From: Symsagittifera roscoffensis
Taxonomy: Eukaryota; Xenacoelomorpha; Acoela; Convolutidae
Assembly: GCF_963678635.1 (NCBI RefSeq)
Contig: NC_087069.1
Span: 56,179,452 to 56,243,451 of the forward strand
Length of the DNA: 64,000 bases
Direction: 5' to 3'
Positions 10,071-22,141 of this stretch are shown in pieces (position 1 is the first letter of the stretch; each line of letters begins with the position of its first letter). The notes under the pieces were generated by a model. That model saw nothing but the letters and a program-made list of their open reading frames with translations, was not told the origin of the DNA and searched no databases. The translations under genes were made by a program, and so were the position numbers.

Positions 10071-11344
10071 GTTTACTGTGACAGGCTAGTTAAAAACAGG
10101 GAAAAAAATAAATTTTGCATACAGTTATACAAAACTGCTAAAATCAAGGCAGAACTGTAATTGTTTCGACTGACCTTTAACTGATGAATTGTTAAAAATT
10201 GAGTTGCATATAAAATTAAAATAACCAATAAGCTTGCCTCAATTCATTATGGAACAATTTTTTGGAGGGCGATAGCGTAAGATTTTTGTGTTCTATTTTC
10301 AGCATCAAAAAAAATGAAAAAAAACTCAACATTATTGGATACTAGTGGGACTTAAATTCAACAGCCAGTTAGTCAAATATTATTTTGTGTTCGCATGGCA
10401 GAGCACACGTAGGTCCAGGGAGCGAGCCCCAATTGAGTCAAAACTAAATTGAATATAAAGCCACCCCAAGCATATGTATACTTCACGTTCTTCGAAACTC
10501 GAAACAACAAACATAGCCTACTGACAATAGGAAAAGAGTAATGAACGCCAGTAAACAGGAAAAAAACTGACTTTGCTGAAAAAAGCTTAATTTTCGAATT
10601 TCAAAGAAAAAATAGATGCCTTTTAGGCTCTTTGAATTTCTAGAAAAAAATAAGACTAGCGCTGTTTTTGAGAACATTAGGCCAAATTGAGAATACTGGA
10701 TTAAAAATTAGAGTTTCTTTACACCGCTGGAAATTTAAAAATTGAATTCTATTTGGAAATCGTTAAAGTTTTTTTTGCGCCATTTTTACATTTGTATTTG
10801 GAGAGTGCTATTTACGTCATTTTTAGCTAATGAATTTCCAGTGAATTTAAAAAGTGTATTAATATCTAAATGCTTTCATAAGTGTAATTCTATGTATGAT
10901 TGAAAATCTGTAGATATTGGAGCATTTTAGGACTTTTTCATGAAAAAAAAAATAAAAAATCAGCAAGACATATAAGAGTCATGACTACGTTCATTAATCT
11001 TGGTAAATACATCAAAAAACTTGCGAAAATTCAAATTAGAACCATTTGTGTGATAAATTAGATCTTTTCTTACGCGTTAATAGCACAAAACAAATCGCGC
11101 ATTAGTCGTATCAAGTTAGGCAATTTGGCCATTTTTAAACCCCCACAACTTTGAGCTCAGAGCATCAAAACTTTCTGAGTGGTATAAGAAACTCCGTCGA
11201 GTGTGGCTGGTTCAAAAGTCGAAAACGATTTTCCAAACTGAGCACAAACATTCCGTCACATTCTTCTAACAATTATAAAAAGAAACTCTTTAAAAAAGAC
11301 TTTTGGCGAGAAAATATGGAATCCATGATTGAAACTCAAAAATA

Positions 11345-11570
11345 GAATCCGGGTGACCAAAATGGTAATCATACAATTTTTATGCAATTTTTTCTTTTTG
11401 AAAAATATTTTTTTTTGAGTAAAAAAGCTCGATTTGCGTTTGAAAAAAAAACACAAAAAGTTTTGGGGCAATTTCAGAAGTACTTGGGAACAATTTTGTT
11501 GTCGCAGTCAAAAAAATGCTGGTCATATAATTTCCATTTTTGGAAAATGTATGATTAGCATTTTTTTTGA
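11345..11570. mobile_element. Hairpin repeat copy (family with 63,452-63,591 and 63,905-64,000)
   Basis: Begins CCGGGTGACCAAAATGG. It contains a stretch like the window's last 100 bases (GGGGCAATTTCAGAAGTACT versus GGGGCAATTTCAAAAATACT, then TTGTCGCAGTCAAAAAAA versus TTGTCGTCGCCATCAAAAAA). It then holds a near-perfect hairpin at 11,516-11,563 with arms ATGCTGGTCATATAATTTCC and GGAAAATGTATGATTAGCAT. Confidence 0.6.
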
Positions 11571-11835
11571 CAGAAAAGTTTTCTTTTAAATCAGTGCGAT
11601 ACGCCGAATTTTATGCCAAAATAAGAAAAAAGCTCTTTGAAATTTCGATGACACCTTTTTAGCAAAAAATATGAATTTTGTATGAGTGGTATTTTTTCAT
11701 AGACTTAGTTTATGGAACTGTATCATTAGGTTTTTCGGTCTATGAAGGTCAACCCGGGGAGCCTGTGATTTGTCGGAATAATGCTTAAAAGAAAGAATCT
11801 AAAATTGACTTTTGCAACAAATTGTGGAATCAAAC

Positions 11836-12144
11836 CAGGGGCGGATTTAGGGCCCCCCCCCTTAGGGATTCGACCCCCTGCCGACCCAAATGGTCCCCCC
11901 TATGGTCATTTTTGAGAAATCCAATTTTGGCCGACCGACCCTAAAATTTTTCTAAAGGCGCCTGTGGCGCCAATATACACTAATTTTGGCCTGTTTTTTT
12001 TTGGCCTGTTTTTTCAAAAGTTTGCTGCTTTGGGAGAGCTCAGAAAATCAATTTGCTCGACCTAAAAAAAAAGTCGACAAAATTTTCGACTTTTTTCGAA
12101 AACCAACCCCCCCCCCCCTCGAGAAAATCCTAGATCCGCTCCTG
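11836..12144. mobile_element. hAT-type MITE with perfect 8-bp target duplication
   Basis: The left end CAGGGGCGGATTTAGG and right end CCTAGATCCGCTCCTG are inverted repeats matching at 14 of 16 positions. They are flanked on both sides by the identical 8-mer AATCAAAC (11,828-11,835 and 12,145-12,152). An 8-bp duplication with CAGGGGCGGAT-type ends is the hallmark of hAT-superfamily non-autonomous elements. The 309-bp interior carries C runs just inside each end, GGCGCCTGTGGCGCC and no ORF, so it needed a transposase in trans. Confidence 0.88.
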
Positions 12145-12598
12145 AATCAAACGATAATGCTTTTTCTACAGTTAAGCGACAATTGTTTTTTACAATACGT
12201 TTTCAACAGTTAAGCAACGCGCTTTTTTTTTCATGTGAGGCAAATCGAATAATCGCATCCAGAAAAAAACTGTGGAATCCTGCGACTAAACGTGAAATCT
12301 AGCAACAAAGCAAAAAAACTTGAGACAAAATACTCCAGGGCCACCGAAATTCTGCGATTCGCTACAACGGTTGAAACACACTTGTCAGCAGATCATGCCG
12401 ACGAAAATTTGTTGGCTTTTTACGAAAGCGAGATGTGTTATTAGAGCCCTCATATTGTTATAATCATCTACTTCAGTGTTTTTTGGGTCTTGTGTCGAGC
12501 ATGTGTTAGAGAACGAAGAAACAAGAAAAGATGTTTGAAGTTATTTTATTCTTCATCTTGTTATATGACAACCCAATGTTTCATTCCAATGACCACAA

Positions 12599-12611
12599 AG
12601 TGTGTGTGCGT

Positions 12612-12642
<31 letters not shown>

Positions 12643-12643
12643 G
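12599..12643. repeat. GT microsatellite joined to an 18-base G run, next to the exon A donor
   Basis: (GT)n at about 12,600-12,625 runs into G18 at 12,626-12,643. In transcript sense the exon A donor (12,652) is followed within nine bases by C18 and then (CA)n. Confidence 0.95.
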
Positions 12644-12652
12644 CTATCCTAC

Positions 12653-12756
12653 CCTGCCGTATTTGTCCCAGTTGTTGTTGATCTCCTTCAGCAGCTCCCC
12701 CCTCTGTCTCGCGTCTGGGGTGAGGAAGAGCTGGTCCAGGTCCTCCAGCTTGATAT
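12653..12756 (-). CDS. Exon A (internal) of an unidentified minus-strand gene
   Basis: On the minus strand a TTCTGTTGCAG acceptor is followed by 104 bases ending AGG before a GTAGGA donor. After two bases that finish a codon begun in an upstream exon, it reads 34 residues without a stop, starting IKLEDLDQLF and ending EINNNWDKYGR. The segment is acidic and amphipathic and looks like normal helical protein. GC is clearly higher than in the flanking intron. It ends in phase 0, which fits the next exon. The upstream exon must lie beyond the satellite array, because only about 210 bases separate this exon from the array and no other exon is seen there. I do not recognise the family. The donor could also be placed one base earlier, but only AG-G/GTAGGA keeps the frame with exon B. 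Confidence 0.75.
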
Positions 12757-15700
12757 CTGCAACAGAACAACTCACTTAAGTGTGGTTAGTTCTCCATCAT
12801 ACTAATAGTGGAAGTATTATTAGCACCACAGAATTGTATTTCACTCTCCGGGTAGGGGAAAGGGAACTTAATGAGTATTTTCCCTCCTGCTCCTCCCACT
12901 CCGCAGAATGAAGTGTGCAGACTACTGCCAATGCCACCTTCTGCTTATTTCCCCTCTCTTCTTCTGAGATCTTTCCCTGTTTGATTTTGCTCTGGTCATA
13001 GACAGACACAACAAAACAACAGCGATAGTCCAGTCAACCAAGATAAATCCCGTGGCTATCTATGAATAAGCCAAATAATGGCATCAGGATTGTTAAAACA
13101 ACCTACATGGCGATAATGAGTTCTTTCCCTGTTTGGTTTTCTCTGGTCATAGACAGCCACAACAAAACAACAGCGATAGTCCAGTCAACCAAGAACAATC
13201 CCGTGGTTATCTATGAATGTGCCAAATAATGGCATCAGGATTGTTAAAACAACCTACATGGCGATAATGAGTTCTTTCCCTGTTTGGTTTTCTCTGGTCT
13301 TAGACAGCCACAACAAAAAACAGTGATAGTCCAGTCAACCAAAAATAATCCCGTGGTTATCTATGAATGTGCCAAATAATGGCATCAGGATTGTTAAAAC
13401 AACCTACATGGCGATAATGAGTTCTTTCCCTGTTTGGTTTTCTCTGGTCATAGACAGCCACAACAAAACAGCAGCGATAGTCCAGTCAACCAAGAATAAT
13501 CCCGTGGCTATCTATGAATGTGCCAAATAATGGCATCAGGGTTGTTAAAACAAGCTACATGGCGATAATGAGTTCTTTCCCTGTTTGGTTTTCTCTGGTC
13601 ATAGACAGCCACAACAAAACAACAGTGATAGTCCAGTCAACCAAAAATAATCCCGTGGTTATCTATGAATGTGCCAAATAATGGCATCAGGATTGTTAAA
13701 ACAAGCTACATGGCGATAATGAGTTCTTTCCCTGTTTGGTTTTCTCTGGTCTTAGACAGCCACAACAAAACAACAGTGATAGTCCAGTCAACCAAAAATA
13801 ATCCCGTGGCTATCTATGAATGTGCCAAATAATGGCATCAGGATTGTTAAAATAACCTACAAGGAGATAACGAGTTAGTTCTTTCCCTGTTTGCTTTTGC
13901 TCTGATGCTCATAGACAGCCACAACAAAACAACAGCGATAGTCCAGTTAACCAAGAATCATACCGTGGCTATCTATGAATGTGCCAAATAATGGCATCGG
14001 GATTGTTAAAACAACCTACATGGAGATAATGAATTCTTTTCCTGTTTGGTTTTCTCTGGTCACAGACAGCCACAACAAAACAACAGCAATAGTCCATTCA
14101 ACCAAGATTAATCCCGTGGCTATCTATGAATGAGCCAAATAATGGCATCAGGATTGTTAAAACAACCTACATGGAGATAATGAGTTCTTTCCCTATTTGG
14201 TTTTCTCTGGTCATAGACAGCCACAACAAAACAACGGCGATAGTCCAGTCAACCAAGATTAATCCCGTGGCTATCTATGAATGTGCCAAATAATGGCATC
14301 AGGATTGTTAAAACAACCTACATGGAGATAATGAATTCTTTCCCTGTTTGGTTTTCTCTGGTCATTGACAGCCACAACAAAACAACGGCGATAGTCCAGT
14401 CAACCAAGATTAATCCCGAGGCTATCTATGAATGTGCCAAATAATGGCATCAGGATTGTTAAAACAACCTATATGGAGATAATGAATTTTTTCCCTGTTT
14501 GGTTTTCTCTGGTCATAGACAGCCAAAACAAAACAACAGCGATAGTCCAGTCAACCAAGATTAATCCCGTGGCTATCTATGAATGTACCAAATAATGGCA
14601 TCAGGATTGTTAAAACAACCTACATGGAGATAATGAGTTCTTTCCCTGTTTGGTTACTTTGGTCATAGACAGCCAAAACAAAACAACAGCGATAGTCCAG
14701 TCAACCAAGAATAATCCCGTGGCTATCTATGAATGTGCCTAATAATGGCATCAGGATTGTTAAAACAACCTACAAGGAGATAACGAGTTAGTTCTTTCCT
14801 TGATTGCTTTTGCTCTGATGGCCATAGATAGCCACAACAAAACAACAGCGATAGTCCAGTCAACCAAGAAGAATCCCGTGGCTATCTATGAATGTGCCAA
14901 ATAATGGCATCAGGATTGTTAAAACAACCTACATGGAGATAATGAGTTCTTTCCCTGTTTGGTTTTTTCGGGTCATAGACAGCCACAACAAAACATCAGC
15001 GATATCCAGTCAACCAAGATTAATCCCGTGGTTATCTATGAATGTGCTAAATAACGGCATCAGGGTTGTTAAAACAACCTACATGGAGATAATGAGTTTT
15101 TTCCCTATTTGGTTTTCTCTGGTCATAGACAGCCACAACAAAACAACAGCGATAGTCCAGTCAACCAAGATTATTCCCAATAGATAGCCAGAATAAAACA
15201 ACAGCGATAGTCCAGTCAAGCAAGAATAATCCCGTGGCTATCTATGAATGTGCCAAATAATGGCATCAAGATTGTTAAAGCAACCTACATGGAGATAATG
15301 AGTTCTTTCCCTGTTTGGTTTTCTCTGGTCAAAGACAGCCACAACAAAACAACAGCGATAGTCCAGTCAACCAAGAATTATCCCGTGGCTATCGATGAAT
15401 GTGCCAAATAATGGCATCAAGATTGTTAAAGCAACCTACATGGAGATAATGAGTTCTTTCCCTGTTTGGTTTTCTCTGGTCAAAGACATCCACAACAAAA
15501 CAGCAGCGATAATCCAGTCAACCAAGAATAATGCCGTGGCTATCTATGAATGTGCCAAATAAGGGCACCAGGATTGTTAAAACAACCTACGTGAAAATAA
15601 TGAGTCAGTTCTTTCCCTGTTTGCTTTTGCTCTGATGGTCATAGACAGCCACAACAAAACAACAGCGATAGTCCAGTCAACCAAGAACAATCCTGTGGCT

Positions 15701-18700
15701 ATCGATGAATGTGCCAAATAATGGCATCAGGATTGTTAGAAAAACCTACATGGAGATAATGAGTTCTTTCCCTGTTTGATTTTCTCTGGTCATAGACAGC
15801 CACAACAAAACAACAGCGATAATCCAGTCAACCAAGAATAATGCCGTGGCTATCTATGAATGTGCCAAATAAGGGCACCAGGATTGTTAAAACAACCTAC
15901 GTGAAAATAATGAGTCAGTTCTTTCCCTGTTTGCTTTTGCTCTGATGGTCATAGACAGCCACAACAAAACAACAGCGATAGTCCAGTCAACCAAGAATAA
16001 TCCCGTGGCTATCTATGAATGTGCCAAATAATGGCATCAGGATTGTTAGAAAAACCTACATGGAGATAATGAGTTCTTTCCCTGTTTGGTTTTCTCTGGT
16101 CAAAGACATCCACAACAAAACAGCAGCGATAATCCAGTCAACCAAGAATAATCCCGTGGCTATCTATGAATGTGCCAAATAATGGCATCAGGATTGTTAG
16201 AAAAACCTACATGGAGACAATGAGTTCTTTCCCTGTTTGGTTTTCTCTGGTCAAAGACATCCACAACAAAACAGCAGCGATAATCCAGTCAACCAAGAAT
16301 AATCCCGTGGCTATCTATGAATGTGCCAAATAAGGGCACCAGGATTGTTAAAACAACCTACGTGAAAATAATGAGTCAGTTCTTTCCCTGTTTGCTTTTG
16401 CTCTGATGGTCATAGACAGCCACAACAAAACAACAGCGATAGTCCAGTCATCCAAGAATAATCCCGTGGCTATCTATGAATGTGCCAAATAATGGCATCA
16501 AGATTGTTAGAAAAACCTACATGGAGATAATGAGTTCTTTCCCTGTTTGATTTTCTCTGGTCATAGACAGCCACAACAAAACAACAGCGACAATCCAGTC
16601 AACCAAGAATAATCCCGTGGCTATCTATGAATGTGCCAAATAATGGCATCAGGATTGTTAAAACAACCGACATGGAGATAATGAGTTATTTCCCTGTTTG
16701 GTTTTCTCTGGTCATAGACAGCCACAACAAAACAACAGCGATAGTCCAGTCAGCCAAGAATAATCCCGCGGCTATCTATGAATGTGCCAAATAATGGAAT
16801 CAGGATTTTTAAAACAACCTACATGGAGATCATGAGTTCTTTCCCTGTTTGGTTTTCTGTGGTCATAGACAGACACAACAAAACAACAGCGATAGTCCAG
16901 TCAACCAAGAATAATCCCGCGGCTATCTATGAATGTGCCAAATAATGGCATCAGGATTGTTAAAACAACCTACATAGAGATAATGAGTTCTTTCCCTATT
17001 TGGTTTTCTCTGGTCATAGACAGACACAACAAAACAACAGCGATAGTCCAGTCAACCAAGAATAATCCCGCGGCTATCTATGAATGTGCCAAATAATGGA
17101 ATCAGGATTTTTAAAACAACCTACATGGAGATCATGAGTTCTTTCCCTGTTTGGTTTTCTCTGGTCATAGACAGCCACAACAAAACAACAGCGATAGTCC
17201 AGTCAACCAAGAATAGTCCCGTGGCTATCTATGAATGTGCCAAATAATGGCATCAGGATTGTTAAAACAACCTACAAGGAGATTACGAGTTAGTTCTTTC
17301 CCTGTTTGCTTTTGCTCTGATGGTCATAGACAGCCACAACAAAACAACAGCGATAGTCCAGTCAACCAAGAAGAATCCCGTGGCTATCTATGATTGTGCC
17401 AAATAATGGCATCAGGATTGTTAAAACAACCTACATGGAGATAATGAGTTCTTTTACCTGTTTGGTTTTCTCTGGTCATAGACAGCCACAACAAATGAAC
17501 AGCGATAGTCCAGTCAACCAAGATTAATCCCGTGGTTATCTATGAATGTGCAAAATAACGGCATCAGGATTGTTAAAACAACCTACATAGAGATAATGAG
17601 TTCTTTCCCTATTTGGTTTTCTCTGGTTATAGACAGCCACAACAAAACAACAGCGATAGTCCAGTCAACCAAGAATATTCCCAATAGATAGCCACAACAA
17701 AACAAGAGCGATAGTCCAGTCAACCAAGAATAATCCCGTGGCTATCTATGAATGTGCTAAATAATGGCATCAGGATTGTTAGAAAAACCTACATGGAGAT
17801 AATGAGCTCTTTCCCTGTTTGGTTTTCTCTGGTCATAGACAGCCACAACAAAACAACAGCGATAGTCCAGTCAACCAAGAATAATCCCGTGGCTATCTAT
17901 GAATGTGCAAATTAATGGCATCAGGAGTGTTAAAACAACCTACTTGGAGATAATGAGTTCTTTCCCTTTTTGCTTTTCTCTGGTCATAGACAACCACAAC
18001 AAAACAGCAGCGATAATCCAGTCAACCAAGAATAATCCCGTGGCTATGTATGAATGTGCCAAATAATGGCATCAGGAGTGTTAAAACAACCTACTTGGAA
18101 ATAATGAGTCAGTACTTTCCCTGTTTGATTTTGCTTTGATGGTCATAGACAGCCACAACAAAACAACAGCGATAGTCCAGTCAACCAAGAATAATTCCGT
18201 GGCTATCTATGAATGTGCCAAATAATGGCATCAGGACTACATGGAGATAATGAGTTCTTTCCCTGTTTGGTTTTCTCTGGTCATAGACAGCCACAACTAA
18301 ACAACAGCGACAATCCAGTCAACCAAGAATAATCCCGTGGCTATCTATGAATGTGCCAAATAATGGCATCAGGATTGTTAAAACAACCTACATGGAGATA
18401 ATGAGTTATTTCCCTGTTTGCTTTTGCTGTGATGGTCATAGACAGCCACAACAAAACAACAGCGACAGTCCAGTCAACCAAGAATAATCCTCTAGCTATC
18501 TATGAATGTGCCAAATAATGGCATCAGGCTTGTTAAAACAACCTACATGGAGATAATGAGCTCTTTCCCTGTTTGGTTTTCTCTGGTCATAGACAGCCAC
18601 AACCAAACAACAGCGATAGTCCAGTCAACCAAGAATAATCCCGTGGCTATCTATGAATGTGCCAAATAATGGCATCATGATTGTTAAAGCAACCTACATG

Positions 18701-19389
18701 GAGATAATGAGTTCTTTCCCTTTTTGGTTTTCTCTGGTCATAGACAGCCACAACAAAACAGCAGCGATAATCCAGTCAACCAAGAATAATCCCGTGGCTA
18801 TCTATGAATGTGCCAAATAAGGGCATCAGGAGTGTTAAAACAACCTACTTGGAAATAATGAGTCAGTTTTTTCCTGTTTGATTTTGCTTTGATGGTCATA
18901 GACAGCCAAAACAAAACAACAGCGATAGTCCAGTCAACCAAGAATAATTCCGTGGCTATCTATGAATGTGCCAAATAATGGCATCAGGATTGTTAGAAAA
19001 ACCTACATGGAGATAATGAGCTCTTTCCCTGTTTGGTTTTCTCTGGTCATAGACAGCCACAACAAAACAACAGCGATAGTCCAGTCAACCAAGATTATTC
19101 CCGTGGCTATCTATGAATGTGCCAAATAATGGCATCATGATTGTTAAAGCAACCTACATGGCGATAATGAGTTCTTTCCCTGTTTGGTTTTCTCTGGTCA
19201 TAGACAGCCACAACAAAACAACAGCGATAGTCCAGTCAACCAAGAATAATCCCGTGGCTATCTATGAATGTGCCAAATAATGGCATCATGATTGTTAAAG
19301 CAACCTACATGGCGATAATGAGTTCTTTCCCTGTTTGGTTTTCTCTGGTCATAGACAGCCACAACAAAACAACAGCGATAGTCCAGTCA

Positions 19390-21080
19390 ACCAAGATTAT
19401 TCCCGTGGCTATCTATGAATGTGCCAAATAATGGCATCATGATTGTTAAAGCAACCTACATGGCGATAATGAGTTCTTTCCCTGTTTGGTTTTCTCTGGT
19501 CATAGACAGCCACAACAAAACAACAGCGATAGTCCAGTCAACCAAGAATAATCCCGTGGCTATCTATGAATGTGCCAAATAATGGCATCATGATTGTTAA
19601 AGCAACCTACATGGAGATAATGAGTTCTTTCCCTTTTTGGTTTTCTCTGGTCATAGACAGCCACAACAAAACAGCAGCGATAATCCAGTCAACCAAGAAT
19701 AGTCCCGTGGCTATCTATGAATGTGCCAAATAATGGCATCAGGAGTGTTAAAACAACCTACTTGGAAATAATGAGTCAACTCTTTCCCTGATTGAATTTG
19801 CTTTGATGGTCATAGACAGTCACAACAAAACAACTGCGATAGTCCAGTCAACCAAGAATAATTCCGTGGCTATCTATGAATGTGCCAAATAATGGCATCA
19901 GGATTGTTAGAAAAACCTACATGGAGATAATGAGCTCTTTCCCTGTTTGGTTTTCTCTGGTCATAGACAGCCACAACAAAACAACAGCGATAGTCCAGTC
20001 AACCAAGATTATTCCCGTGGCTATCTATGAATGTGCCAAATAATGGCATCATGATTGTTAAAGCAACCTACATGGCGATAATGAGTTCTTTCCCTGTTTG
20101 GTTTTCTCTGGTCATAGACAGCCACAACAAAACAACAGCGATAGTCCAGTCAACCAAGAATAATCCCGTGGCTATCTATGAATGTGCCAAATAATGGCAT
20201 CATGATTGTTAAAGCAACCTACATGGCGATAATGAGTTCTTTCCCTGTTTGGTTTTCTCTGGTCATAGACAGCCACAACAAAACAACAGCGATAGTCCAG
20301 TCAACCAAGAATAATCCCGTGGCTATCTATGAATGTGCTAAATAATGGCATCAGGATTGTTAAAGCAACCTACATGGAGATAATGAGCTCTTTCCCTGTT
20401 TGGTTTTCTCTGGTCATAGACAGCCACAACAAAACAACAGCGATAGTCCAGTCAACCAAGAATAATCCCGTGGCTATCTATGAATGTGCCAAATAATGGC
20501 ATCATGATTGTTAAAGCAACCTACATGGAGATAATGAGTTCTTTCCCTTTTTGGTTTTCTCTGGTCATAGACAGCCACAACAAAACAGCAGCGATAATCC
20601 AGTCAACCAAGAATAGTCCCGTGGCTATCTATGAATGTGCCAAATAATGGCATCAGGAGTGTTAAAACAACCTACTTGGAAATAATGAGTCAACTCTTTC
20701 CCTGATTGAATTTGCTTTGATGGTCATAGACAGTCACAACAAAACAACTGCGATAGTCCAGTCAACCAAGAAAAAATCCGTGGCTATCTATGAATGTGCC
20801 AAATAATGGCATCAGGATTGTTAGAAAAACCTACATGGAGAAAATGAGTTCTTTCCCTGTTTGGTTTTCTCTGGTCATAGACAGCCACAACAAAACAACA
20901 GCGACAATCCAGTCAACCAAGAATAATCCCGTGGCTATCTATGAATGTGCCAAATAATGGCATCAGGATTGTTAAAACAACCTACATGGAGATAATGAGT
21001 TATTTCCCTGTTTGCTTTTGCTGTGATGGTCATAGACAGCCACAACAAAACAACAGCGACAGTCCAGTCAACCAAGAATA
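19390..21080. repeat. Higher-order duplication, copy 1 (offset 2,752 bp)
   Basis: Rare marker variants recur at a fixed offset of 2,752 bp: CAGTCACAAC at 19,817 and 22,569, again at 20,731 and 23,483; AAAAAATCCG at 20,771 and 23,523; CTTTTGCTGTGATGG at 21,014 and 23,766. Copy 2 is about 22,142-23,832. Confidence 0.8.
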
Positions 21081-22141
21081 ATCCCGTGGCTATCTATGAA
21101 TGTGCCAAATAATGGCATCATGATTGTTAAAGCAACCTACATGGAGATAATGAGTTCTTTCCCTTTTTGGTTTTCTCTGGTCATAGACAGCCACAACAAA
21201 ACAGCAGCGATAATCCAGTCAACCAAGAATAATCCCGTGGCTATCTATGAATGTGCCAAATAAGGGCATCAGGAGTGTTAAAACAACCTACTTGGAAATA
21301 ATGAGTCAGTTTTTTCCTGTTTGATTTTGCTTTGATGGTCATAGACAGCCAAAACAAAACAACAGCGATAGTCCAGTCAACCAAGAATAATTCCGTGGCT
21401 ATCTATGAATGTGCCAAATAATGGCATCAGGATTGTTAGAAAAACCTACATGGAGATAATGAGCTCTTTCCCTGTTTGGTTTTCTCTGGTCATAGACAGC
21501 CACAACAAAACAACAGCGATAGTCCAGTCAACCAAGATTCTTCCCGTGGCTATCTATGAATGTGCCAAATAATGGCATCATGATTGTTAAAGCAACCTAC
21601 ATGGCGATAATGAGTTCTTTCCCTGTTTGGTTTTCTCTGGTCATAGACAGCCACAACAAAACAACAGCGATAGTCCAGTCAACCAAGAATAATCCCGTGG
21701 CTATCTATGAATGTGCCAAATAATGGCATCATGATTGTTAAAGCAACCTACATGGAGATAATGAGTTCTTTCCCTTTTTGGTTTTCTCTGGTCATAGACA
21801 GCCACAACAAAACAGCAGCGATAATCCAGTCAACCAAGAATAATCCCGTGGCTATCTATGAATGTGCCAAATAAGGGCATCAGGAGTGTTAAAACAACCT
21901 ACTTGGAAATAATGAGTCAGTTTTTTCCTGTTTGATTTTGCTTTGATGGTCATAGACAGCCAAAACAAAACAACAGCGATAGTCCAGTCAACCAAGAATA
22001 ATTCCGTGGCTATCTATGAATGTGCCAAATAATGGCATCAGGATTGTTAGAAAAACCTACATGGAGATAATGAGCTCTTTCCCTGTTTGGTTTTCTCTGG
22101 TCATAGACAGCCACAACAAAACAACAGCGATAGTCCAGTCA

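Larger units (their letters stand above)
7205..12652 (-). other. Intron A-B
   Basis: 5.4-kb intron of the minus-strand gene. It contains two MITEs, a palindrome cluster, a hairpin repeat and dispersed repeats, listed separately. The stretches at 8,020-8,730, 9,420-9,900, 10,160-11,340 and 12,150-12,590 are AT-rich without recognisable content. Confidence 0.55.

Noticed and set aside
10390-10440. Second tRNA-like segment (TGGCAGAGC then GAGCGAGCCCC)
   Set aside because: The A-to-B box spacing is too short and the B box is poor. No arms pair convincingly.
12531-12805. Glycine- or proline-rich ORFs on both strands at the G18 run
   Set aside because: Artefacts of the GT/G tract. The supported exon A frame is a different frame, bounded by splice sites.
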